Shown: positions 10,337 through 18,749 of the stretch, piece after piece
Layout: the number at the start of each line of letters is the position of its first letter
Numbering within the stretch: position 1 is the stretch's first letter
NCBI GenBank assembly: GCA_022828105.1
Contig: JAJEJC010000010.1
Coordinates: 62,001-126,000, forward strand
Length of the DNA: 64,000 nucleotides
Source of the DNA: Dehalococcoidia bacterium
Lineage (GTDB): Bacteria; Chloroflexota; Dehalococcoidia; Bin125
Direction: 5' to 3'
Program-made: the position numbers and the translations under genes
The notes under the pieces: generated by a model
Database searches by the model: none
What the model was told of the DNA's origin: nothing
The model's input: only the letters and a program-made list of their open reading frames with translations

Positions 10337-11010
10337 GCCGGCACTGGCTCGGCCGAGAGTTCGATGGCGGTCCGATGAATGCGCGTCGGCTCCGAGCTCG
10401 CGCCGAGCGACAGCGCGACCTGCTCCGGACGCCCCGCACCCTGCTCGTCGTTGCGCAGACGCATCGTCAGCGTTGCGACGCCGTCCTGCGCCGAGACGAC
10501 ATCGAGATCGAAGACCAGCTTGCGCAGGTCGTACGACTTGGTCTCGTTGCCGCGCTGATGGCTCCAGGGAATCTCGTCTCTGCCGAGCAAGGCCGCAATC
10601 GCGGTTCGCCACTCTTCGATTGTGCGTGGGTCGGGCACGTCGACGACGTACTCGGCCGCCTTGAGCATCGATTGCAGCGACGCCTGCTTCAGCGGCCCCT
10701 CGCGGACCTCGAAGAGCGTTAGTCCTGCGGTCAACTCGGCCGAGAGTTGGCGCATCGTCTCTGCCGGGTCGACGCGTTCGGTCAGCAGCAGATCGAGCAG
10801 CTCGGCTTCGGACGTTACTCCGACCGCCAGCGGCGCCGCCAGCGCGATCTTCGGCCGCGGCGAGAATCCGTGTGACGTCGCCAGCGGCAGACCGGCCCGC
10901 TTGCAGACTCGTTCCCAGACCCGCATCAGATCGAGATGCGAGACGTACTTCAAGGGTCCGTCGGCGCCGAAACGGATCTGCAGTCGCTGTGCCGGTTCGG
11001 GATGATTCAT
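10333..11010 (-). CDS. TIGR03936 / DUF2344 radical-SAM-associated protein
   Basis: 225 aa. The N-terminus (RLQIRFGADGPLKYVSHLDL) and the GFSPRPKIALAAPLAVGV segment are typical of the DUF2344 family. In most genomes this gene sits beside, or is fused to, a TIGR03960 radical SAM protein, often near RNase G and L21/L27 genes. Here the radical SAM partner is absent, and the gene lies inside the methylmalonyl-CoA operon with 4-base overlaps at both ends. Its biochemical role is not established. Confidence 0.85.
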   Translation of the reverse strand: MNHPEPAQRLQIRFGADGPLKYVSHLDLMRVWERVCKRAGLPLATSHGFSPRPKIALAAPLAVGVTSEAELLDLLLTERVDPAETMRQLSAELTAGLTLFEVREGPLKQASLQSMLKAAEYVVDVPDPRTIEEWRTAIAALLGRDEIPWSHQRGNETKSYDLRKLVFDLDVVSAQDGVATLTMRLRNDEQGAGRPEQVALSLGASSEPTRIHRTAIELSAEPVPA

Positions 11011-11984
11011 GACTCCGCCAGCCAGGCCGCGGCGGCGGTGTGCGGATCGGCCGTGCGGTTGGCGACCGCGCCGCTCAGGTCGGCGAGACGCTGCTCGCCC
11101 GTCTCCGTGCGCAGCCGGTTGAGCACGTTGGCTCGGGCCAGCGCCGTGATCTGCTGCCGCGCCCGCTCCAACTCGCCCGCCTCCAGCTTGCCCGACGACT
11201 GCAACTCCTCGAAGTGCGAGTCGCAGGCCTCGGTCAACTGTTCAATGCCCTCGCCCTGCGTCGCGACGATCCTCACCACCGGCGGATCCCAGCCTCGGTC
11301 CGGATTGAGCGAGAGCAGCGCCTTGAGCGCCGAGACCATCCGGTCGGCGCCGGGCAGGTCCGACTTGTTCACTGCCAGCACATCGGCGATCTCCATGATC
11401 CCGGCCTTGAGCGTCTGTACCTCGTCGCCCATGTTCGGTGTGTTGACCAGGATCGTGGTCTGCGCCGCGCCGGCGATATCGACCTCGTCCTGTCCCGCGC
11501 CGACGGTCTCAATCAGGATCACGTCCTTGCCGTAGGCGTCGAGGACGTGGACCACGTCCTGCGTCGCCGCCGAGAGTCCGCCCAGCGCTCCCCGCGAGGC
11601 CAGCGAGCGGATGAACACGCCGTCGTCCGAGTACAACTCCGTCATCCGCACGCGGTCGCCGAGGATTGCCCCCATCGTGTAGGGCGACGACGGATCGATG
11701 GCGACGATGCCGACCGTCTGGCCGCGCCGGCGGAAGGACTTGGCCAGTTCGTTGGTGACCGTGCTCTTGCCCGCGCCGGGCGAGCCGGTCAGCCCGATCG
11801 TGCGGGCGCGTCCGCTGCGCGGATACAGCGCGCGCAGCATCTCGCGGCCGCGCTGATCGCCGCTCTCGACCCAACTCAACACTCTAGCCAGCGCCCGCCG
11901 ATCCCCAGCAAGCAGCCGCTCCTCGAGTTCGGCAAGTCGGCCGCTCAGCTCGCTCTGCGGCGCGTCGGCCGTCTCGGTGGTCAC
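11007..11984 (-). CDS. meaB: Methylmalonyl-CoA mutase-associated GTPase MeaB
   Basis: 325 aa, G3E-family GTPase. The P-loop is GSPGAGKST (residues 67-75), followed by the family-typical [20 protein letters not shown] and the NKSD specificity motif. MeaB/ArgK chaperones methylmalonyl-CoA mutase: it gates adenosylcobalamin loading and helps eject inactivated cofactor. It overlaps the B12-binding subunit gene upstream (GTGA) and DUF2344 downstream (ATGA), so the genes are tightly coupled. Confidence 0.95.
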   Translation of the reverse strand: MTTETADAPQSELSGRLAELEERLLAGDRRALARVLSWVESGDQRGREMLRALYPRSGRARTIGLTGSPGAGKSTVTNELAKSFRRRGQTVGIVAIDPSSPYTMGAILGDRVRMTELYSDDGVFIRSLASRGALGGLSAATQDVVHVLDAYGKDVILIETVGAGQDEVDIAGAAQTTILVNTPNMGDEVQTLKAGIMEIADVLAVNKSDLPGADRMVSALKALLSLNPDRGWDPPVVRIVATQGEGIEQLTEACDSHFEELQSSGKLEAGELERARQQITALARANVLNRLRTETGEQRLADLSGAVANRTADPHTAAAAWLAES

Positions 11985-12406
11985 GAGCGGTCGAGCTCGG
12001 GCACCTGCGCGCGGACGAACTCGGCGATGTCGCCGGTGTGCGCGCCGGGACCGAAGATGGCCGAGAATCCCGCCGCCTTCAGCCGGTCCGCGTCTTCAAC
12101 GGGGATGATGCCCCCGCCCAGGAACAGCGTGTTGTCCGGCGTGATCCCACGCTGCCCGCAGGCCTCGACGACGCGCGGGAACAGCTCCAGGTGCGCGCCC
12201 GACAACACCGACAGCGCCACCACGTGCACGTCTTCCTGCAGCGCCGCCTCGGCGATCATGTCCGGCGTCTGGCGGATGCCCGTGTAGATCACTTCCATCC
12301 CGGCGTCGCGAAGCGCCCGAGCCACAATCTTCGCCCCCCGGTCATGCCCATCCAGCCCCGGCTTCGCCACCAGGACTCGGATCTGTTCAACAGCAGTTTC
12401 GGCCAT
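11981..12406 (-). CDS. Methylmalonyl-CoA mutase small (B12-binding) subunit
   Basis: 141 aa, a single cobalamin-binding domain with the DxHxxG cobalt-ligand motif (D19, H21, G24 in [12 protein letters not shown]) and the LSG and GGG motifs that surround the nucleotide tail. It is the detached C-terminal half of methylmalonyl-CoA mutase; the catalytic half is encoded at 16207-17877. Together they interconvert methylmalonyl-CoA and succinyl-CoA. It is the first gene of the operon with meaB. Confidence 0.93.
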   Translation of the reverse strand: MAETAVEQIRVLVAKPGLDGHDRGAKIVARALRDAGMEVIYTGIRQTPDMIAEAALQEDVHVVALSVLSGAHLELFPRVVEACGQRGITPDNTLFLGGGIIPVEDADRLKAAGFSAIFGPGAHTGDIAEFVRAQVPELDRS

Positions 12407-12529
12407 AGCTTCACCTCAACGAGTGTGGATCAGGTTCAGCTTAGAAGGTCCGCCCGTCTGGTTCACCCAGTCATGGCAATAGACTTCGCGGGAACCGAAC
12501 ACGAACCCGTATCCCGTAGGGGTAAGCCG

Positions 12530-14788
12530 ATGGACCAGACCGTCTTCCAGCAAGTGACGTTTCCACTCAGTGTGTTACTCGGGCAAATCAAGACCGGCCA
12601 TATTGGCCTGCCCGACATCCAGCGTCCATTCGTCTGGAAGAATGTCAAGGTGCGCGACCTGCTCGACTCGATGTACCGAGGCTATCCGGTCGGCTACCTC
12701 CTGCTCTGGCAGACTGGTGTCGAACCGACAAATCGCACCATCGGCGGCAACCAGAAACAGGTCGCCCCGTCGCTCGTGATCGTCGATGGGCAGCAGCGCC
12801 TGACCTCGCTGTACGCAGTTTTCACCGGCGAGGAGGTGGTTCGCGGCGACTTCACGCGCGAACGGATTCGCATCGCGTTCAACCCGCTCAACGGCCGGTT
12901 CGATGTCGCCAGCGCCGCGACGGAAAACGACCGCTCGTTCGTTCCCGACATCACTCCCTTGCTGAGCGGTCAACGGAATCTGATTGCCACCTTCAATGAC
13001 TACATCACTCGTCTCGAAGACGCTCGCCCGGTGTCCGACGCAGAAAGAGGGGCGGCTGAGGAAGCGTTGGGAAGGTTGCAGGGACTGTCGACCTTCCCGC
13101 TCACGGCGCTGCAGCTCGCCAGCAATGTCCAGGAAGAACACGTGGCGGAGGTGTTCGTCAGGATCAACAGCACGGGCAAGCCGCTCAATCAAGCCGACTT
13201 CATCCTCACACTGATGTCCGTCTTCTGGGACGAAGGAAGAACCGCGCTAGAGGAGTTCGCGAGACTATCGAAGCAACCCAACGTCACCGAGCCATCGCCG
13301 TTCAATCCCTTCATCGAGCCAACACCGGATCGGCTGCTGCGCGTTGGGGTCGGGCTCGCGTTCCGTCGGGCTCGACTGGAGTACGTCTACTCGATCCTGC
13401 GCGGCAAGGATCCTGACACCGGGGAGTTCTCGGACAACCTCCGCGAGCAGCAGTTCAACCGCTTGCAGGCTGCGCAGGAAAAGGCACTCAATCTCACGCA
13501 TTGGCATGATTTCCTGCAGTGTTTGACCCAAGCCGGCTACAGGAACAGGAGGATGGTCAACTCCGAGACTGCCCTGTTCTTCGCGTACACGCTGTTCCTA
13601 ATCGGTCGCACGGAGCTGAAGGTCCAGCCGAAACCGCTTCGAACGGCCATTGCGCAGTGGTTCTTCATGTCCTCAATGACCGGGCGCTACACCGGCTCGC
13701 CAGAGTCGGCCATGGAGTCCGATCTGGCCATGATTCGGTCCGCTGAGACTGCCGAGAGCTTCCTGGGCACACTTCAGCAAGCCTGCGACATCGCCCTGAC
13801 CAGCGACTTCTGGACAGTTACGCTGCCCAACGAACTTGCCACCTCCACGGCGCGCAGTCCGTCGCTGACCGCCTACCACGCTGCCCAAGTGTTGCTCCAG
13901 GCCCCAGTTCTGTTCTCCGACACGAACATCGCTGACTGGCTCGATCCGTTTGTCAATCCAGCCAAGTCGATTGAGCGGCATCATCTGTTCCCAAAGGCAT
14001 ATCTTGGCGAGCTGGGGGTGACTGCCCGTACCGACACGAACCAGATTGCCAACTATGCCTACGTCGAGTGGACCGACAACATCAAAATTGGCGCCTCCGC
14101 ACCTATTGATTACGTCCCTCACTTTGAAGCGGCAATGAGAGCCGCATCAGTTGCCGAAACGGCGATTCACCACATGTATCGGCTGCACGCACTGCCGATC
14201 GGATGGCAGATGATGGAGTACAAGGAGTTCTTGGCGGCCAGACGGGAACTCATGGCGGCACTGATCAGAGAAGGATTTGAGCGGATTGGAGCGCTTGAGC
14301 CGTCGCTTGCTACCCCCCAGCCTGTCCTCGACATCCAAGCGCTCGTCGCAGGCGGTGAGGGTGACGATGTCGAGTTCAAGTCAACGCTGCGGACGAACCT
14401 TCACACAGGAAAGAGAGACTCCGCGATGGAACACGCTGTGGTCAAGACGATCGCAGGGTTCCTAAACCAGAAAGGGGGAACGCTCATCATCGGAGTTCAT
14501 GACGATGGGACTGCGGTCGGTGTGGAGGCAGACGAGTTCGGATCCGAGGACAAGATGAATCTGCACCTCACCAATCTTGTCAATTCGCAGCTTGGCGAAG
14601 CGGTGTGGGCCAACATCCACGCGAACTTCGAGGACTTTGGCTCGGCGCGGGTGATGGCCGTTCGATGCGAGCCTGTCAGTCAAGTGGTGTATGACAAGGC
14701 AAAGCGACTGTTCGTCAGGACCGGGCACGCCACACATGAATTGTCAGCTCAGGAAGCAGTCCTGTTCGTCCAGGAGCGATTCGAATGA
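12530..14788 (+). CDS. DUF262-HNH-AlbA_2 fusion, probable defence nuclease
   Basis: 752 aa from the ATG at 12530, chosen because AGGGG precedes it; an in-frame ATG at 12473 has no ribosome site. Residues about 1-300 are a DUF262 (GmrS/ParB-like) domain with DGQQR at 86-90, the nucleotide-using motif. Residues about 470-545 carry an HNH/DUF1524-like motif, ERHHLFPKAYL (H484, H485), followed by an asparagine-rich segment. Residues about 605-752 are a Schlafen AlbA_2 domain (EFKS at 615-618, GGTLIIGVHDDG). DUF262 plus HNH is the layout of type IV restriction enzymes (GmrSD, BrxU, SspE); the AlbA_2 tail is unusual. It is a single plus-strand gene set between two minus-strand methylmalonyl-CoA blocks, which suggests insertion. 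The biochemical target is unknown. Confidence 0.82.
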   Translation: MDQTVFQQVTFPLSVLLGQIKTGHIGLPDIQRPFVWKNVKVRDLLDSMYRGYPVGYLLLWQTGVEPTNRTIGGNQKQVAPSLVIVDGQQRLTSLYAVFTGEEVVRGDFTRERIRIAFNPLNGRFDVASAATENDRSFVPDITPLLSGQRNLIATFNDYITRLEDARPVSDAERGAAEEALGRLQGLSTFPLTALQLASNVQEEHVAEVFVRINSTGKPLNQADFILTLMSVFWDEGRTALEEFARLSKQPNVTEPSPFNPFIEPTPDRLLRVGVGLAFRRARLEYVYSILRGKDPDTGEFSDNLREQQFNRLQAAQEKALNLTHWHDFLQCLTQAGYRNRRMVNSETALFFAYTLFLIGRTELKVQPKPLRTAIAQWFFMSSMTGRYTGSPESAMESDLAMIRSAETAESFLGTLQQACDIALTSDFWTVTLPNELATSTARSPSLTAYHAAQVLLQAPVLFSDTNIADWLDPFVNPAKSIERHHLFPKAYLGELGVTARTDTNQIANYAYVEWTDNIKIGASAPIDYVPHFEAAMRAASVAETAIHHMYRLHALPIGWQMMEYKEFLAARRELMAALIREGFERIGALEPSLATPQPVLDIQALVAGGEGDDVEFKSTLRTNLHTGKRDSAMEHAVVKTIAGFLNQKGGTLIIGVHDDGTAVGVEADEFGSEDKMNLHLTNLVNSQLGEAVWANIHANFEDFGSARVMAVRCEPVSQVVYDKAKRLFVRTGHATHELSAQEAVLFVQERFE

Positions 14789-14816
14789 GCAGTAGTCGGG
14801 GTTCCGTCCTTCTGCC

Positions 14817-15632
14817 CTACGCCTCCGACAGGCGCAGGCGGGCACCGTAGGTGTGTTTGGGGGAGATGAAGGCGCCGGCGGTGGCGTCGGTGACGGTCCA
14901 GCCTTCGCCTCTCAGGTGGTCGACCGACGCGGCTGCGTCGCGGACGGTCAGTGCGAGCATGAACAGGCCCTCGCCCGACGTTTCCAGCTTGCGCGGCAAG
15001 GGTCCGCCGCTGCCCGGCAGCGGTCGCACCAGCTCGATCGCGGTCGGGCCGAGGTCGAGGAACTGACCCTCCAGGCCCAGGTGGTCGGCGCTGAACGGCT
15101 CGCGTCCGACCAGGCCGTAGCGTTCGGTCCAGGCGTTGGTCACCGGCGCTACTTCATTCACCGCGACCGTCATGTGATGCAGCGCGTGCGGGCCCGGCCC
15201 CGAGCTCGGTCCACGATGCTGCGGCGCGTCGTCGGGCGGCTGCGCGTACTCGATCAGGACCCCGTGATTCGAGCGTGGGTGAATGAAGCCGATCATCCCG
15301 GTCAGACCCTCGCGCGGCTCCTCGTCGATCATCTGCATACCGCTCGACTTGGCCTCGATCAGGTCGCCCGCGACATCGGTTGACTCGAAACAGATGTGGT
15401 GAAAGCCCTCGCCGCTGTTCTCCAGGTACCTTGCAATGCCGGTGTCGGGACGCGTTGGCTGCAGCAACTCGATCTCGCAGTTGTCGAGCGGGAAGATCAC
15501 GCCACGCACGCCCTGCGACTCCAGCTCGGTGTCGAGCGCCGTCTCCAGTCCGAACGTGTCGCGCCAGATCTCGGCCGTCTTGTCCGCGTCGTGCACGGCG
15601 ATGCCGATGTGGTGAATTCTCGTGAGTGCCAT
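14817..15632 (-). CDS. mce: Methylmalonyl-CoA epimerase with second VOC domain
   Basis: 271 aa with two vicinal-oxygen-chelate domains. Residues 1-132 match methylmalonyl-CoA epimerase (RIHHIGIAVHD, GFHHICFE, FIHPRSNHGVLIE), which interconverts the 2R and 2S isomers of methylmalonyl-CoA. Residues about 150-271 are a second VOC module (HHMTVAVNEV, then IELVRPLP). The standard epimerase is one domain of about 130-150 aa that dimerises; here two modules lie in one chain, and the second looks divergent. It is the last gene of the mcm large subunit block. Confidence 0.85.
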   Translation of the reverse strand: MALTRIHHIGIAVHDADKTAEIWRDTFGLETALDTELESQGVRGVIFPLDNCEIELLQPTRPDTGIARYLENSGEGFHHICFESTDVAGDLIEAKSSGMQMIDEEPREGLTGMIGFIHPRSNHGVLIEYAQPPDDAPQHRGPSSGPGPHALHHMTVAVNEVAPVTNAWTERYGLVGREPFSADHLGLEGQFLDLGPTAIELVRPLPGSGGPLPRKLETSGEGLFMLALTVRDAAASVDHLRGEGWTVTDATAGAFISPKHTYGARLRLSEA

Positions 15633-15658
15633 ATCGCTCCAGTGTCGTGCGGCGCCGC

Positions 15659-16186
15659 TCAGCCGTCGCTGCGGGCTGCGCCGAATCGTGTTTCCAATTC
15701 TCGCCGATGCTCCCGGTCATGTTCCAGCGCCACGCCCAAGAGGATGCGCGCCGGATTGCCCTGCGCGTTGATATCCTCGTCGGGTATGCGCTCGACCAGG
15801 GTCGCTGTGCGCGAGCGCAGATCAGCCAGCGCCCGCACCAACGCGGTCAACCGTCGGTCGCCGAGCGATTCGACCGCCGAAGCGTTGGTCGAGTCGATCC
15901 GTCCGTTGGGGAAATCGAGCAGCGAAGGAAACGCGCCGCCCAGGTATTCCTCGATCGCCGCCCGCTCTTCGGCCTCCCAGAAGAGGCGATGCGCGACCAT
16001 GCCTCGGGGCGACCATGCGCCGTCGGCAAGCGGCGTGGCCGCGTCGTCGGGCGGCACGGCGTTGAGCGCGCGGAGCAGCAGTTCGCGCTCGGCCTGCCAC
16101 CAGTAGCGCAGCCGTTGTGCGTCCGACCAATCCTGGTCCGGCCGGCCCGCCGATCTTCGCCTCATGGTTTTTCGTCCAAACGGCAC
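15659..16186 (-). CDS. DinB-like four-helix-bundle protein
   Basis: 175 aa. Histidines in MVAHRLFWEAEE and in ALEHDREHRRELE are positioned like the metal ligands of the DinB/YfiT four-helix-bundle superfamily, which includes thiol-dependent transferases. No specific function can be assigned. It sits 20 bases downstream of the mcm large subunit and 26 upstream of the epimerase, so it is part of that operon. The start may instead be the internal Met 8 residues in. Confidence 0.65.
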   Translation of the reverse strand: MPFGRKTMRRRSAGRPDQDWSDAQRLRYWWQAERELLLRALNAVPPDDAATPLADGAWSPRGMVAHRLFWEAEERAAIEEYLGGAFPSLLDFPNGRIDSTNASAVESLGDRRLTALVRALADLRSRTATLVERIPDEDINAQGNPARILLGVALEHDREHRRELETRFGAARSDG

Positions 16187-16206
16187 GACGCGTTCCCAGC
16201 CCGCCT

Positions 16207-17877
16207 CTATACGACGATCCGCTCCTGGTACTCGCCCCAGACCGCGCGCAGCGCGTCGGAGATCTCGCCCAGAGTCGCCGACTGTTTGACCGCGTCCAGC
16301 ATCAGGGGGACCAGGTTCTCGTCCGTGGAGGCCGCCTGCTGGATCGCGTCCAGCGCTGCCGAAACCGCCGTTGCGTCGCGGGAGTCGCGCAGGCGTTCCA
16401 GCTTTTCGATCTGCCGCTCGCGCACGCTCGGGTCGACGCGGACGATCTCGACGTCGCTCTCCTCATCCGTCTCGAACCGGTTGACGCCGACGATCACGCG
16501 TCCGCGCGTGCCGGCCGAGCGGTCGCCCTCGCGGGCTGCTTCGGACTCGGTCTCGACCTCGCGCTGGAACTGCGAGGAGGCTTCCAGAATCTCGGCCTGC
16601 TGATAGCCCTGCTCGATCGCCGAGACGGCGCCGCCCAGCGCGTCGATCTGATCGATGTAGTTGCGCGCTTCCGCCTCCAACGCGTCGGTCGTCTGCTCGA
16701 CGTAGTAGGAGCCGCCGAGCGGATCGATCACGTCGGCAACGCCCGACTCGTAGCCGATCACCTGTTGCGTGCGCAGCGCGATCTCGACCGCGTGCTCCGA
16801 GGGCAGGCCGAGCGCTTCGTCCAGCGAGTTGGTGTGCAGAGACTGGGTACCGCCCAGGACCGCGGCGAGCGCTTGCAGCGTGGTGCGGATCACGTTGTTG
16901 TCGGGCTGCTGCGCGGTCAGCGTCACGCCGCCGGTCTGGGTGTGGAAGCGCAGCATCTGGGCGCGCTGATTCTCCGAGCCAAACCGCTCGCGGGCGATGC
17001 TCGCCCACAGCCGGCGCGCGGCGCGGAACTTGCTGACTTCTTCAAGGAAGTTGCTGTGGCAGGCGAAGAAGAACGAGAGCCGGGGACCGAAGCTGTCGAA
17101 GGCCATGTCCTGTTCCAGCGCGGCCTCGACATAGGCAATCGCGTTGGCCAGCGTGAAGCCGATCTCCTGGGCCGCCGTGCAGCCCGCCTCGCGCATGTGA
17201 TAGCCGGAGATCGAGATCGTGTTCCAGCGCGGCACCTCGCGCGTGCAGTAGTCGAAGCTGTCGGTGATCAGCCGCATCGACGGCTGCGGCGGATAGATGT
17301 AGGTGCCGCGCGCAACGTACTCCTTGAGGATGTCGTTCTGGACCGTGCCGCCGATCTTGTCGCGACCGACACCCTGTTCCTCGGCCACGGCCGCGTAGAG
17401 CGAGAGCAGGATGTTCGCCGTCGAGTTGATCGTCATCGAGGTCGTCACGCGATCGAGCGGAATCTGATCGAACAGCGTGCGCATATCGTCGATCGAGTCG
17501 ATCGCCACGCCGACCTTGCCCACTTCGCCCTCGGCCATCGGCGCGTCCGAGTCGTAGCCAATCTGCGTGGGCAAGTCGAAGGCGACCGAAAGTCCGGTTT
17601 GTCCCTGGTCGAGCAGGAATCGGTAGCGCTGGTTGGAGGCTTCGGCGTCTTCCTGTCCGGCGTACTGGCGCATCGTCCAGAGCCGCCCGCGGTACATCGT
17701 CGGCTGGATGCCGCGCGTGTACGGATACTCGCCCGGCAGCGGATCGTCTTCGCCGTTGACATAGATCGGCGCGAGCGGATCGCCCGAGGATCTACGAAAC
17801 GCCTCACGCCGCTCGGGGAAGCGATCCGTCGCTTTGGCGTAGGGACCATCCAGCCAATCCTGGAGTTTCGAGGACAT
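16207..17877 (-). CDS. Methylmalonyl-CoA mutase large (catalytic) subunit
   Basis: 556 aa, catalytic TIM-barrel half only, without the B12 domain. Conserved blocks include [21 protein letters not shown] and [20 protein letters not shown]. The substrate-specificity Tyr (in PTMYRGR) and the Arg of the [17 protein letters not shown] block fit a methylmalonyl-CoA mutase and not an isobutyryl- or 2-hydroxyisobutyryl-CoA mutase. It needs the small subunit encoded at 11981-12406. A GGAGGGAGC ribosome site lies just before the ATG. Confidence 0.94.
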   Translation of the reverse strand: MSSKLQDWLDGPYAKATDRFPERREAFRRSSGDPLAPIYVNGEDDPLPGEYPYTRGIQPTMYRGRLWTMRQYAGQEDAEASNQRYRFLLDQGQTGLSVAFDLPTQIGYDSDAPMAEGEVGKVGVAIDSIDDMRTLFDQIPLDRVTTSMTINSTANILLSLYAAVAEEQGVGRDKIGGTVQNDILKEYVARGTYIYPPQPSMRLITDSFDYCTREVPRWNTISISGYHMREAGCTAAQEIGFTLANAIAYVEAALEQDMAFDSFGPRLSFFFACHSNFLEEVSKFRAARRLWASIARERFGSENQRAQMLRFHTQTGGVTLTAQQPDNNVIRTTLQALAAVLGGTQSLHTNSLDEALGLPSEHAVEIALRTQQVIGYESGVADVIDPLGGSYYVEQTTDALEAEARNYIDQIDALGGAVSAIEQGYQQAEILEASSQFQREVETESEAAREGDRSAGTRGRVIVGVNRFETDEESDVEIVRVDPSVRERQIEKLERLRDSRDATAVSAALDAIQQAASTDENLVPLMLDAVKQSATLGEISDALRAVWGEYQERIVV

Positions 17878-17997
17878 CGCAACGCTCCCTCCGGCGGACG
17901 CGGATACCCAGAGGCTACGTAGAGCCCGTCAGCAGGTCAACGCCGTCTGCCCAAGTCATGCGGCATGAATGCGGACGAAGCCGCAGCCAACCGCGCG

Positions 17998-18052
17998 TTG
18001 ACGACTAGCATGCTGAATGGATACTGTGAGCCACAGGAACTGTGCAACTGTG
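17998..18052 (+). promoter_or_regulatory. vapBC promoter with 8-bp periodic operator
   Basis: TTGACG (17998-18003) and TACTGT (18022-18027) form a -35/-10 pair 18 bases apart. Starting inside the -10 box, the pentamer CTGTG or its complement CACAG occurs at 18024, 18032, 18040 and 18048, exactly every 8 bases: CTGTG, CACAG, CTGTG, CTGTG. An 8-base period is typical of ribbon-helix-helix repressors, and the downstream antitoxin has such an N-terminus. Autorepression is therefore likely. Confidence 0.7.
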
Positions 18053-18067
18053 CCAGGAGAGTCGGCC

Positions 18068-18343
18068 ATGAGGAACATCACCGTTTCCGTCGATGACGAG
18101 ACCTACCGTCAGGCGCGCATCTGCGCGGCCGAACTGGACACATCCGTCTCAGCGCTCGTGCGCGAGTATCTGCGAAGCCTCTCCGACTCTGGTCCCAAGC
18201 TCCAGGAACTGGAGACCGCATCCGAGCGTCGCATGCGCGGGCTACTCGAAGTAAGGGAGCAGATTCGCCGCAACAGTCCGAACTTCCGCGTGGCCGACAA
18301 TGTCTCGCGGGACGAACTGTACGAGCGCCATGCGTCTGACTGA
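18068..18343 (+). CDS. vapB: VapB-type ribbon-helix-helix antitoxin
   Basis: 91 aa. The N-terminus (RNITVSVDDETYRQAR, then helices to about residue 40) is a ribbon-helix-helix DNA-binding fold; the charged C-terminal half would bind and block the toxin. The ATG is preceded by AGGAG at a good distance, so the frame's upstream extension is not used. It overlaps the toxin gene by 14 bases, as usual for co-translated antitoxin-toxin pairs. It is expected to repress its own promoter. Confidence 0.88.
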   Translation: MRNITVSVDDETYRQARICAAELDTSVSALVREYLRSLSDSGPKLQELETASERRMRGLLEVREQIRRNSPNFRVADNVSRDELYERHASD

Positions 18344-18749
18344 CACAAACGTACTCCTGTACGCCGCCAGTCTGCACCCGAGCGAGCAAGACAAGACCCG
18401 GATCGCCCTGGAACTGCTCGAACAAGATGACCTCTGCCTTTCCGTTCAGGTCTTGCAGGAGTTCTACTACCAGGCCACTCGACCGACCCGTCATGGTCGT
18501 CTCACCCACCAGGACGCGGTGGACTTCCTGGACAAGCTGAACGCGATTCCCGTACAGCCCCTCGATCAAGCGCTGATTGCGTCTGCCCTGCACATTTGCC
18601 AGCGCTACCAACTCTCGTACTGGGACGCGGCAATCCTCGCCGCCGCACTGGCCATGGGCTGCGACGAGGTCTACTCCGAAGACCTGAGCGACCGGCAGGA
18701 CTACGCCGGTCTGCGCGTGATTGATCCGTTCAGCGCGATTAGCAGTTGA
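18330..18749 (+). CDS. vapC: VapC-type PIN-domain ribonuclease toxin
   Basis: 139 aa, PIN domain. The four acidic active-site residues are all present: D5 (LTDTN), E44 (LQEF), D99 (YWDA) and D118 (SEDL). VapC toxins are Mg-dependent RNases that cut tRNA or rRNA when the antitoxin is degraded. The end of the gene overlaps the convergent MBL-fold gene by 11 bases. The active site looks intact, so the module should be functional. Confidence 0.92.
   Translation: MRLTDTNVLLYAASLHPSEQDKTRIALELLEQDDLCLSVQVLQEFYYQATRPTRHGRLTHQDAVDFLDKLNAIPVQPLDQALIASALHICQRYQLSYWDAAILAAALAMGCDEVYSEDLSDRQDYAGLRVIDPFSAISS

Noticed and set aside
12407-12529. Cobalamin riboswitch upstream of the B12-dependent mutase genes
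   Set aside because: No B12-box-like core could be found in the 123-base gap or in the 17878-17997 region.
16117-17922. Very long open frame on the plus strand opposite the methylmalonyl-CoA mutase gene
   Set aside because: Arg/Leu/Ala/Asp-rich composition and no family features; a GC-rich antisense shadow of a certain gene. The same holds for frames at 8267-9184, 53253-54545 and 57251-58969.
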